A program made the position numbers and the translations under genes. Positions 11,531 through 23,125 of a DNA stretch of 64,000 nt are shown in pieces. Within the stretch, counting starts at the first letter, position 1, and every line of letters begins with the position of its first letter. The notes under the pieces are model-generated. The model was not told where the DNA came from. It saw only the letters and a program-made list of their open reading frames with translations, and did not search any database. Origin of the DNA: Melampsora larici-populina 98AG31 (lineage: Eukaryota; Basidiomycota; Pucciniomycetes; Pucciniales; Melampsoraceae); NCBI RefSeq assembly GCF_000204055.1, contig NW_006768787.1:1075095-1139094 (forward strand), in the 5' to 3' direction.

Positions 11531-12701
11531 ACAACTGTAAACATTATACACTATGGAACTGGGAAGATGATGATTACTGCAGTTTGTCATCAAAAGATCT
11601 ATCACTGCACACCTGAGCCATAATACCCACACTACATATGTGGAACAAGCTGAGTAAAGTATCAGCTATCATGTACATACAGGTCTGCTCAGTTCCCTGC
11701 TCATCTGAATGAGTGGTTCATATGTAATACTTTCTGTAATATTTTTCAGTTTGACAAAAGCATTCCAAAGATTGACTACATACACTGACTTGTAGCTTTG
11801 GTGTAATTCCATTGACTGAACCTCATGTAACACCCTTTCTGTTACTGTTGAATGGCTTTCAGAGTATTACATGAGTAGCTAAGAAGGTATATGTAGTCAA
11901 TGGGTTAGGAGATTTTTACGCACAATGATTTACACTCATTATGGAGTGTAAATCCGGATGTGTGTAAAAATCTAACTTACACAAGGTGAAATAGAATTTT
12001 ACACTCGAACTCGACCAAATCGTAGAGTGTAACACTTTTATGTGTAAAGTGTGGAGTGCAAAAATGTACTACACTGTGGCCAAGGTATAATTTTACACGC
12101 GTTATTTTTAGACTAGTCATTGAATGTAAAAACATCACGTGTAAAACTAAATTTTGACCCTCAAAACCCAAAATTTGCACTCCAATACATTACACCCAAT
12201 GAGGAGTGCAACTGTCCACAGTGCAAAATCCCATTAGTCCCCCCCGACATTGAATTTCACACACCACCAAATCTTATTTGGACTTTGACCAAAAAAAAAT
12301 ATCCATATCCTGTGACTCAAAATCTCACCAACTTACTTCAAGACATTGTCCAATTTGCTGTCTCCTCTCACTCTCAATCTTGCATGTAGGTTCTCCAGAG
12401 CACAAATTCACACACTAATGTTCCACCACTTAATTGGCCCATGTGCATTACATCAAGCCGCCATAAAACTCACAACACACAAACAGAACAAGAACATAAT
12501 AATAAAAACGATGACTCCTGTGCTTACCCATCACAATAATTATCATCAGGACAAATCTGTAATCAACAAAACAAGGAAATAAAAAAATGATGGCTCCTGT
12601 GCTTACCCGTCACAATCATTATCATCAGTAACAATTCTGTAATACATTGGAATGAGAACATAGATAACATAGCCATGAGAACAATACAAATCACATATTG
12701 A

Positions 12702-15700
12702 TCATTTCTTCCTGCCTTTTGCCCTAGCCGTGGCTTTCACCTTGACCTTCTTGTCAACATCTTCTACAGGCACAGGTAAATTCTCTTTGACTTCCATTGC
12801 TTTGGCTTTGGCGTTCTTCTTGGGCCTCGAAGCTTTTTGAGCTGACTTCACCTCTTTACAAGGAGGTGCAGACGGTGACTTTACTGGACTAGACTCTGCT
12901 TGACGCTTGTTGATACGCAGGCAGACACTGAGAGGACCCTTCAAAGCTTCAGCGGATTGAGGTTTAGGTTTATTGGGTAACGTCGCTGGAACTTGAACAC
13001 TATCTTCCACATCGACGCGCGTCTTCTTCACTGGAGCTGAAGATGAGAAAGCTGAGAAGAACATGATTTAAGTCAGATAAATCAGAATGACAAAAAGGTC
13101 ACTCTTAAAATAGACTTACAGACTCGGTTGAAAGCCTCCTTGGCCTTCTCACCTTGAGACGGTGGATGAGGCCCAAGAGTAGGCACCGTAGTGAGACTTT
13201 CTGCCTTTGGTGGTTTGTCCTCCGGAGGAACTGACAAGGAGGAAAGGCAGGTAAGAGGTCAGCATGCGGCTATGTCCACATATGCAATCAAACTTACTAG
13301 CGGAAGAAAAGGCATCCTTGGCCTTATGAACTGGAACCGAGGTGTGAGTCCTTGGAGACTCCTCTTGAACTGTCTCCAAGATGCCTTTGATATCAGGGAA
13401 GGCTTCATCGAGCTGGTCCTCTTCCCCTTCCAAGTCTTGCGCGGAAATAAAAGGCAAATCACCCTGGGCATCCGGATTTTTGGCCGGGATCTTCGAAATG
13501 CCAGAATCTATGACCTTCTGTTTGACCGCGGAAGGTTTGCAAGAGTAGATCAGCCAACTTGTTGATGCTTGCATCCCAGATATCAAAGAAAGATCTTGTC
13601 CAAGAAGTTGAGCGGGGCCGTTGTCTTTGTGATCGTCAAAGAACCAAACACCTCTGACTCCATCAAGATATTTGACAATTTTGCACCAATAATGATGATA
13701 TTGCCAGAACCCCCTAGAGACTATTTTGTACTCCACATCATGAAGAATCAAGGTCGCCAGCCCGTCCATCTCACCCGTGAACTCAATGCGGCTTTCCTCC
13801 GAGAGACCAGCCACACCGCAAAGGTGAAAGTATACATTCATGGGAAGGGTGCTGAAATCCAATCGGCTTTATTCGTAAAAACGAGGAATGTCGTCAGCTT
13901 CAGAAGAGGATTGCTTTGTCCGACAGCTTGGGCACGTTCAAATGCTGTTTGAGAAGAGCCCTTCACTAGTCCAGAGCGTAATCAGCTGAGAGACATCGGA
14001 GTACCACAGATTTGCATCATGAAACAGATTGTGAGTGATTATAACAACAATTTGCACGGCTGAGGCAGTCTCTTGATGTGAGGTCAAAACTGGGCATTGA
14101 TAGTCGCGGATGAAATTAAATGAGAAATGGCGCCCGGCTGAAGTCGGTACATTACATTTAGCCTGGAGGAGGTACTTGAGGAACAGGTCAGCCGAACAGA
14201 AGGTGTTGGTGACAAAGGAGTCAGGGGAAATTTGCTGAACCGCTGTTTGAACTGATTTAAGGCCTCGAGTTAAGACAGACTTGATGTGACCTGATTGATG
14301 CATTTTGGCAGAGAGTCTTGAAGAGAGATGTTGGATTAATTTGGAGGTAATATCTTTGCCCTTACCCTTGGAGCCCGCAATCCACAGGGGGGGAAAAAGT
14401 GGGATACAAAGACTCCATCACCGAAGTTTCCCAGCAACAATTGAGTTTACCCGGGTCTGAGCTGGCTGAGTAGGACTGGTAAGAGGAATGAGGGTCGCGA
14501 TTGACATTGGCTGAGCCCACGGGGCGGCCAAGCTTCTTAGGGAGAAGCAAAGCGTTGGTGGTGTCCGGAGGACAGCCATCGTTCTCATCCGGGCAACGTC
14601 GAGTACGTTCCTCTGACCGCCCCATAGTCTCGACTACGGACTCCCAACTACTTCCATACTTGACTGAGATACCTCGTAGAACAGTGTTGAAATCCCTTTT
14701 GAGGGATTCAGCAAAGAGGAGCAACTGGATAAAGTCCTGCATAATGGTGCAGTGACCCAAACTGCACGTTATGAATCAGCACTTGGTCTTAATCCATGAT
14801 CATAACCAAATACTCACAATAATATGTAGTATTGGCGATGCATTGACTCCTGACCATTTGTGGTTTCAGGAAAGTCGTGCTCGGGGTCTTCATCTTCAAG
14901 GGGCGGATTGTCCATGGGTAGACGCTCCCGTGCGCAGAGAGGCCATTGGGTTTATTGGGTTCGAGGAGGTCCAAAGCAAGACGTTCAAACTCAGCCTAAT
15001 CCAATAAAAAGAGACACATCAGATTTATGTTTATCTGCGCAAGAAAGTGAATCTATGAGGCACTCACCAATTGACTTGCATCAACTATGTTCCTGTTTTT
15101 CTTGATACGCGTGATTGACTGACAAAAGTGTTTGTGGCAGCCCCGGAGTTTCCCCAAAGCCTTGGCAGGATCGAGTTCGTTGAAGACATCCATATACGCC
15201 AATACAAAACCCTTCTTTTGGGCTGTTGAGAAATCCACTACTTGTTGAGCAAGTAGGCCGCGCTCGTGGTAGGTCAGGTCCGCCAATTGAATTTGTTTGA
15301 GAAGAGTTGTGAAATGCGCGCGGTAGTGACTTTCCTCAAGTCCCCACATCCATGTCAATTGAACAGGGATCCAGTGGTGGAGTACTTCACTGTACATTGA
15401 GGTGGTGAGAAGATAGCCATGGTGAAAAAATCAATATGTGACGTCTGAAAGCAGGCCACCCGAGTACACCTTCCCCAAAGGATCACGTCAAACAAGTTGC
15501 TCACCCATCCACTCGCTTTGGAAGGTAATGTGGACATTTGCACCGAGCAGCAACGTGGATATCAAACGCAGACCGTGACTATAATGTGTGAAATCAATTA
15601 CAGCCCCATTAGCAACGGCAAAGTGAAAGCATATCCAAACAAAAAGGATAGAACTTACTTTCCCCAATGCATCAGATCTATGATCAGCCGGTTGCCTCCT

Positions 15701-16676
15701 CCCTTACTTTCCTTTTCAGGGATAAGGCCCTTCTCCACCAAAACCTTTCGTCTTAGGTATGCTAAACGGCCAGTGTTACCAAAGGCTGGGTGAATGTCAA
15801 TGACCGGCGGCGTAATGGTTTGGCCTGCGCCATCTTGGCCAACCTACCATTAGGAAAATAACCTGTGAGTTAATTCCAAAAGCGTACTTTACATGTTTGG
15901 AAAACTCACCTTCAAGACCAAAGGGCCTGCCTTTGGGTTTTTCACCACCTCTGGTGAGATCAAGCATGGCCAAAGGATTGGCTTTCTTTGACGCTGGCCA
16001 CGGGTGAGCATGGATACCCAAGTGCCGAAGGACCCCCCATCCAGTTTGCTTTTGGATATCAATTTGACATACCATATGTGGGCATTGGGTCCAAAGATGA
16101 GTCCCACTACACTCGACAGCTGGGCATACTGGGTTCCTAAAATAGGGATGTGAAACGTTAGCCGAGCCATATGATCATAGATGCAAACATAAAGACTTAC
16201 TCTTTGATGAACTCTGCCGCTTTTCCGTCGCCAGTTGGTGGAGGAGCCGCGTAGGCGCAGAAGGCATCATCACAGTGGAGCACACTGAGACATGCATACC
16301 AAATCGTCTTCCAAGGCCCGTCTTTTGCGCCTTTGACCTTTTGAGTGTGAGTGTAGGCGATACGGCCAAAGTTGGTGATGTCTTCATGAGGTTGTTGAAC
16401 AAACACCGTATCGCCATTGGGGTACAGAGGATAGCCTTGAGGATTGCGAGTTGTCCCATGGTCATAGAAAGTGTGGAGTTTGCCGGCTGCCGGAACCGGA
16501 ATCTTGAACTTCTTCCCGGTTTTTCTGGGTCGTTGTCGTTTCAACTTGGTTGGGGTATGTGGAAGGCTTTCAGAAATGTGTGATACCAAAAGTGCCGGAT
16601 CTTCAGTCTGGGTTAAGTTGTTCAAAATTGCTTCAGGATATGTTGAAGCGGATCTCACACTTGCTTGTTCAGACAT
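12702..16676 (-). pseudogene. MULE protein: WRKY-GCM1-like zinc finger + transposase + USP-like peptidase, frameshifted
   Basis: Exons 16676-16201, 16136-15893, 15843-15659, then 15578 onward. Exons 1-2 encode a Cys/His finger (YACLSVLHCDDAFC, NPVCPAVEC, GIHAHPWP) like the WRKY-GCM1 class found on MULE transposases. Next comes a transposase-like region (RLIIDLMHWG, TFQSEWMG, VILWGRCTRVACFQTSH, SMYSEVLHHWIPVQLTW, VVDFSTAQKKGF, GCHKHF). The C-terminal third resembles a ubiquitin-specific protease: Cys box LNCCWETSVMESLY (near 14.44 kb), ISPDSFVTNTFCSADLFLKYLL, and His box QYHHYWCKI followed by GVWFFDDHKDNG (near 13.7 kb). A Lys-rich tail (13064-12702) ends the protein. Frame breaks are visible near 15505, 15420, 14930 and 14390 (a C7 run), and probably near 13870, so this copy is dead. 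Confidence 0.65.
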
Positions 16677-17184
16677 CAGGAGTGGAGAACTAGGTGAAAA
16701 AAATAGCTCAGGTAGTGATGGAGATAGATGAAAGAGATGAATTGATCTAACAGATAAAGGTGATATAACTGATATAGTTGATAGATTTGAGACACTTGGA
16801 ACAATAGAAGAATTTGATGAAAGTGATAGATTGAGATGGGGATGATTGGACCAAGGCCGAACGGTTGAGATGTAATAGCGGGATACAAAAGAATAAATGA
16901 GGCCATGTTGAGAGATGCCTTTGGTTGGGGTGATCCATCCAAAGTGCCAGGAGGCCTGCGCAGGGTGGGCAGGCACATTGTGCCTGCTAAGCTTAAGCGT
17001 CTTCGTGTCAAGATGATGACGATGTTCTTCTGAGAGTGAGCATTGGGAAGGAAGGGGGAAACAAGATTGGTTGGAAGCTTTATGGAGGAGAGGAGCTCAT
17101 GGATGGTTGATGACAGGTGTTGGTGTGAGGAAGGTGGTTTTGGTTTGGCGTGATTGAGGTAATCAGGGGAGGGCATGTCGTCAT

Positions 17185-17212
17185 TGATAAGGATATCGGT
17201 ATCCTTATCAAT
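17185..17212. repeat. Perfect 28-bp palindrome upstream of the MULE gene
   Basis: A 12-bp stem, TTGATAAGGATA / TATCCTTATCAA, has a TCGG loop. It lies about 510 bp upstream of the transposase start inside the element, in a purine-rich stretch. It could be a protein-binding site or a small older insertion. Confidence 0.4.
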
Positions 17213-18018
17213 ATTGGTCAGGTGGTTCTTCCTCAGTGGTGGTTTTGGCAGGGTTATGGCCAGGATATTGAGGTGGATATGGTTGGTAAGTGTTGGTTGA
17301 AGAAGGTTGGGGGATATTACCTCACTGCCGGCATATTTGGCTTGGAGACAAACGTCTGAGGAGTCCTCAGGCAGCGCCCCTGAGGAAAAGGGCACCCAAG
17401 GGCTAATTCCGAGGCAAATGTTGGCCCTGGCCGTTGCCTTGGATTGGATCCTTGGATGGGGGTTAACTCAGAGTCAGAATCCAAGGAATCCTCGGATTTT
17501 TGGCTCTGAGCCAAATATGCTGGCTGTGCCTGCAGGTAGCCGAGATCCCCACTCGGTTATGCCGGAGGACCTGTCGCCGGAAGGAGTGTATTGGGGTAGG
17601 GTGGAAAACTGAACCTTGGTATGGGATTCTCAGAAAAAAACACTCCAAGGGTTTACGTCCCACCTGGAGTGTAACAGACTTAGAGAGTAAAATTAGGGTT
17701 TATGCCCTTATGCAGATATTTGCACCCTGCTTTTTTTACATACAATTAGGTGTGTAAAAAGTCATGTGCAAATTTCTATCTTGGGGACGGTTTGGTACAC
17801 TTTTACACTCTGTGATTTACACATAACTTTCTTACACTTGACAATTTGGTCGAGTTCAAGTGTAAAATTCCATTTCACCTCGTGTAAGTTAGATTTTTGC
17901 ACACATCCGGATTTACACTCCATAACAAGTGTAAACAGTTGTGTGCAAAAATCTATCAACCTGTAGTCAATTTTTAGGACCAGTTTGTCAAACTGGAAAA
18001 AGTTACATGATGTATCTC

Positions 18019-18455
18019 ACACCGCGGGAATCATTAAGTGTGAAACCCGATTGAGCAAAGCCGCGGTGTCTGGGTCTGCGACTTTCTTCAATTGCGGATC
18101 TCGTTTGCCATAGGTTTGCTATAGGTTTGCTAGCTTGCATCAAGCTCCCCTCGAGTTGTCCGTCTGAGCTGCAGTACATGTTATGCATGTTTTTCCTTTC
18201 AATATCCTCAGACCACTCAAGATCATGTATGAGTCATGAGCTTTATCATGTATATGTTACAAGAGTCTAGACATATGGTACCTCCATTAGTCCATACTAC
18301 AGCCTGAGTGGATGACTATGTAGAGGGCAGCTCGAGACGGGCTTGCAAACCTATGGCAAACCCATGGCAAACGAGATCCGTGATTGAAGGAAGTCGCGGA
18401 CCCGGACACCGCGATTTTGCTCAATCCGGTTTCACACTTAATGATTCTCGCGGTG
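18019..18455. mobile_element. 437-bp inverted-repeat element nested in the right foldback arm
   Basis: The ends CACCGCGGGAATCATTAAGT and the near-complement finishing ACTTAATGATTCTCGCGGTG pair for about 130 bp (GTGTGAAACC, GATTGAGCAAA, GGATCTCGTTTGCCAT also pair). It interrupts a sequence that is continuous in the opposite arm. The middle holds about 180 bp of unrelated DNA. No coding capacity. Superfamily unknown. Confidence 0.6.
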
Positions 18456-18918
18456 GCATGTGATTTACTTATTCAGATGAGCATGGAACTGAGCAGACCT
18501 GTATGTACATGATAGCTAATAATTTGCTCAGCTTGTTGCACATATGTAGTGTGAATGTTATGGCTCAGGTGTGCAGTGATAGATCTTTTGATGACAAACT
18601 ACAATAATCATCATTTTCCCAGTTCCACTTGGGGATAGTGTATAATGTTTGCAGTGTGTACTTTTCAGGTGGGGATCTCTCACATAGTCTTTTAAAAAAT
18701 TAAAAAATTAAAGCCACATTTGAGATAGGGACAGACATATTTTAGGCATTTTGCCAACTTGTTACTAACTTCTACTAATTTCGAGGGTTTCAACAGACAC
18801 TCTTATGATATGGAGATATTTGATTCAAAAAACCCAAAGATTTGGTTCAAATCATCCTCAATCGACCCGCGAAGAGACACAACACCAATGATAAGTATGA
18901 TATTTGTTTTACATTTAG

Positions 18919-21900
18919 CTAATGAGAGTCAGAAAGATAGCAGTAATCTCGGCTCCCCTTAGGATTCAAAAAATAACTGTTCAGACGCGAGTGATCAATT
19001 TTAGTTTTTCTTCAGGCATTCACTGATCGACAAGATTCACGGCTTACTGAGGAATTTCAACTTTGAAACCAGCTCCTCCTTGTACAAAAAATGTAAGCAA
19101 TAGCACTGCAAATTGAGTTCCACCTTCCAGCTAGTCACACCAACGATCAATGAAATCAAGAATCCAAAATCAGTCAGTTATAATCAAGATTGATGGCGTA
19201 GCATAGCCGGGAAAATATCCTTACGGCCGCACTCGAGATATAACTGAGGGAAAGATCCTTCAAGTCAGCCTTGGAATATAGAATGCAATCTGTGATGCGA
19301 TGAAAGCTTTGAAATCCTCACTTGTATCTTTGATACCTGTAAGGTGAAAAGAAATCTGATTCAGAGATGAGACACACAAATGCTAAAGTTTGGTTACTGA
19401 CCATTTAAAATGATATTTCCGGATAGTGTACTGTGTGAATAGAGCCAAAATCGTAGCTGTCGTACGGCCAGATGTAGCTCCTACAGCGCACAACGGGACA
19501 CAGTTCAAGCTTTGACGCCTGGGTTGTGAAGAAGATTATATCTTACCCAAAACTGCATGGTAAAGACTTGATGCAAACAACGAAATGTTCACACGTTGAA
19601 ATCCTGCCTTGGGTTTCCACCTATGTAGAAGATATAATGGTATTGGTGCAAAAAATCCCAAAACTAGACAGTAAGGGATAATTGCCTGGGTTTGCATAGA
19701 TGTTGTTAGTAAGAATCTGAATACGTCATCGGAAAAACTAGAAAGGATTTTCACAAACATATTTGCACCCGAAGAAGTAAAGTCTTTTACTAAAAACCCC
19801 CCAACTGAAGACCGTAAATAAAGGTTAGAATGTGAAAACACGAGGCGTCTAACGAAAATGAGTGCTAGAGAAGAGTGCAAAGTCGTGACTTACGTAGTCG
19901 CGTGAGCTGCCATGCTACTCAATGCCATTCCCTACAAAGACAAAGATGTTCAGGTACCTTTGAATGTATCAAGTCATGAGGCAGAGAAGCAAGGCGATGG
20001 TGATGTACCGTGAAGACTCCGTCGCCGTGTGGAAGCAAAAGCACATCTCTTTGCGTGCCGACGATAGCAGTCATTACGCCATAGTGAAGAAATCCTCCTA
20101 CAATTCTGAAACAACGGGAGAAGTGGAACGCTAAGTCTCCCCGTGTTTGTCGCTGAGTGGTAATAGCAAGCTTACGTTCCAGAAATTTGACCTATGACAA
20201 CGTGTAGCTATTGGAAGCATATCAGAGATATGGTCAAGATGTGCCAGAAGAGAGAAGGAACCAACGGGGGGTAGATGCATGTATTGGCCCAATTTCAAAT
20301 CCTTGGACATGGCCACACATTGACCGACACTAGTCGATCCATAGCTATAATCGCACATCCATAAGTTTTCAGTAATCATTTTAACGATGCTGTGCGATAC
20401 AAAGAGAAGCGACTTACAGCGTGAACCACAAATTACCTATAGCATTGCCTGGAAACAAAACACCGCTGTTCAAAAGTTCATCTCAGCACATCTTCATCAG
20501 AGCTGATATCTGCAACATATTCTTACCCTAGCATTTGGACAACAGCTGATGTTTTTGGTACGTTGAAAATGTCAGAGCCTGTCTTGATAATCAGAAAGTT
20601 TGACTTTCCAGTTGGGCTGATATAACTCACGCTGGCAATGTAAGGGAATTCCCACAGTCCCGTAAAAAAATACCGCTGCAAAGCTGCAATGGACGCTAAG
20701 TCATTCCGAACCAATTAAGAGACAACGAAATACATACCTTAAAACAGCAGATAGTGTAAAAGCAAATGCTAGTGCGTAAGCTGGAAGATCAGACTCAGCT
20801 CGCGCGGAACAAAAAAAGGCGAGACCGATCGCTGCGGCCCCTATAGCCAAAAAACCACTGGGAGAAGTCACGGGTCATAACGAGCCAAGCTTCAAGTCAG
20901 TTCGAACCGTGCAATTTTTTCAACGCAAGTCGTACTAACTAAGTTGGAAAATCTGAATAATGCTTTGTGATCGTTCGATGCGGATCTTCTTCTAATGCTT
21001 TCTGATTGGTAGAGCTGAACATAGCCGATAGCTCTGTCCAATTGAATAAAATTGCCGCAGTGATTGCTGATGACACAGAAAATGCTGTACCAGCGTTTCC
21101 GATGACAATAGCGGTGGAATACCATGGCAAGCCCATCTTTTCTACCTCCACTGTATTTTCGGTCCCATTATCAAAAAGCGCTCTACTCAAATTGTAGCGA
21201 GCTCCATTATCATCAAGAATGTCGTAAGAGATAAATGGCAAATGCGCGCCACCTAAAATACGATCACCTCGTCAGATGCAAACAATACCACCTCGATTGT
21301 AAAGTGTGATTGCAACTTACCAAACCAGTCATATCGATATGCTGCACTAAATAGAAAAACACCTGTGCCAACAGCAGCCCAATCTATAATCTGTGAAATG
21401 CGTGTCAGGTCAGAGTTGAGGACATGGTATTTTCGGGACTCACTTGTGCCACGAGAGGGACGAATAAGGGATTGTATCTTCCTGTGATATTGATTTCAGC
21501 CTTGTTAGCGGGGCCAGATCTAATTTATATCTCGAGGTCAAGATCGAGTAGCTTACCCACGAGAACCCAATCAAAACTGACAGCAAGCAAACCAAGTCCT
21601 TCAGCTACTAGAGATCCGCCGAATATCTGAGAACGGTACAAAATGAGATGCTAGATCTCGAGTGATTTTGCCACCTCTAGAGTACATACTTGTGTGACAA
21701 GCGGTGTCTCAGGCAAAGTTAAGCACCAAGGACTTATTGCCTGGAGCGCTGGGGCGAGCCATTCTGGAATCACTTCATCTGCATCCACGAGCAAGGATAT
21801 CAGCGAGGGGGCATCGTGATCATAAGGACATCGGCAATGAAACTTCCGCTTACAGATAGTCATGATACCAAATATCTTCTTGAAGAGTGATAACTGTCCA

Positions 21901-23125
21901 AGATTACTCGGGGAAACTTTTCCCAGCGAATGGAACAGTGCTACGGTTGGTAACACACTCCTATAAAGTATAACCTCGATGAGCTTTTCTTCAACATGTC
22001 ACAGAAAAAAAAACACTTGCGGAAAGAATATCCTTTTCGGATAGATGAAAAACCAACGATACAGCCTGTATGGACGCACGCATGAGTTGAGAGGAATATG
22101 TATCGTGCAAGAAAAAAACCTCGCACCCAGCCCAGCCGTACCCCATGAATTGGCTACTCAGAATAGTCAAGACAGATATGTAAGAAGGAATCCGCCGATT
22201 GAAAAAGACGTCCAGCGTGGCCATTACCTGCAAAAGCCCGGTGAGTTGAAAGGCCGGCCGAGGGGTTCTTTCGATTGATAGACTAACCTCAACACTTTGC
22301 ACCCCGCCCGCTCCAGATGTTGCGATAATCGCACTGAAGACAGTTTCTTTTACAGTTAGTTCGCATGGGTTCCACCATTTTGGACCTGGTATAGCAGCAA
22401 AGAGTCTTCCCAGGATAAGAGAGGCTAGCTAGAAGTGTGGCGAGATGCTATCAGCATATTGAATCTCGAAGTGAGATTTCAAGACCATAGATCCTTCATT
22501 GTGTTTTCTTACCTGGAGGAACAGAAGATTTAGATGTAGGTGCACCTTTTCGGAAGAAGAAAGAAATGATCATCCGTCTCAGTCGTAAATATAAACCACT
22601 TAGAGTATATATGTCCCCATGTATTTTGAGAAACAGAAACCGGACGCATAGAAGATGAAGCTGAATACGCACCGGTTTGTACATAAAAACCTGTGGGGTC
22701 AAGAAGAATCACATCAGTGCCAGATTCAATCGTTTCATGCCATCTGCCAATGATTCAAAATCAAAGCTATCCTTCCAGTAAAGGAGACAAAGGAAGCGAC
22801 TTACTTGCGATACAGCTGCACCAAAGAATACAACTATAAGTCCCACCAAGACAGATCTCAAGGTAATGACTGGCGCATTGGGGTCCTCATCGGGTTCCGG
22901 CTCTGGAAGCACGGCGCATTCATCGAACGGATCGGAAAGATCATCTCCCAGCTTGGTATCCAAATGAGAGAGATCATCCCCCGTCTTGAGTGCTAATTGA
23001 TCGCGTAATTCGAAAGGAGGGAGTACTGAGTTGGCATATGCGTCTTTCGAGGTCGGCTTCGCTGATAAAGCTTCGCAAATGCGTTCATCGTCCAAGGCCC
23101 TGAGGTCTCCAATTTTTTCACTCAT
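18919..23125 (-). CDS. OPT-family oligopeptide transporter A
   Basis: Multi-pass plasma-membrane transporter of the OPT family (PF03169; isp4-like), moving small peptides or related compounds with protons. Exon 1 (23125-22805) gives an acidic cytosolic N-terminus, then APVITLRSVLVGLIVVFFGA. Next is VFMYKP, a short intron absent from paralogs B and C, and VHLHLNLLFLQ. Downstream exons carry family blocks such as APALQAISPWCL, LPFISYDILDDNG, LIQLDRA-adjacent helices and PYCLVLGFFAPIPLYLLHRW. The gene does not stop at the TAA at 19046: a GTAAGC donor overlaps it, and a final exon 18976-18919 adds YFLNPKGSRDYC, matching the paralogs' C-termini. I count roughly 20 exons; not every junction was fixed. 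The 3' end lies about 260 bp from the foldback element. Confidence 0.8.

Larger units (their letters stand above)
11902..17961 (-). mobile_element. 6.06-kb Mutator-like (MULE) transposon with 10-bp target duplication
   Basis: Terminal inverted repeats of about 150 bp: the left end GGGTTAGGAGATTTTTACGC and the complement of the right end GGTTGATAGATTTTTGCACA continue through GGAGTGTAAATCCGGATGTG and ACTCGACCAAAT in both. The direct repeat TGTAGTCAAT abuts both ends (11892-11901 and 17962-17971). Long inverted repeats with an 8-11 bp duplication are the MULE signature. The element carries one gene on the minus strand (16676-12702). Subterminal regions (11.9-12.7 kb and 16.7-17.9 kb) are rich in GTGTAAA/TTTACAC motifs, possible transposase-binding sites. 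Confidence 0.75.
11531..18655. mobile_element. Long-armed foldback element, now split by nested insertions
   Basis: The left arm 11531-11790 reappears inverted at about 18655-17960: CTATCACTGCACACCTGAGC, CTATCATGTACATACAGGTC, GCTCAGTTCC and CAGTTTGACAAA occur in the same order on opposite strands. If the MULE (11902-17961) and the 437-bp element (18019-18455) are removed, a compact inverted-repeat element of roughly 600-650 bp remains, with arms of about 250 bp and a spacer of about 100 bp. The outer ends are fuzzy, so superfamily and target duplication are not determined. Confidence 0.6.

Noticed and set aside
11339..11632. Mirror-image frames on both strands (FVPR..LAVN motifs)
   Set aside because: They are products of the 165-bp foldback hairpin, which reads similarly on both strands.
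13191..13952. Plus-strand open frames of 124-127 codons
   Set aside because: They are antisense to the USP-like region, whose minus-strand reading has recognisable motifs.
16676..17395. 239-codon minus-strand open frame upstream of the MULE gene
   Set aside because: It overlaps the transposase start region in another frame, is dominated by low-complexity Leu/Ile/Tyr/His stretches from a repetitive purine tract, and shows no family features.
22045..22278. Plus-strand 77-codon frame in OPT-A
   Set aside because: It is antisense to OPT-A exons with family blocks.
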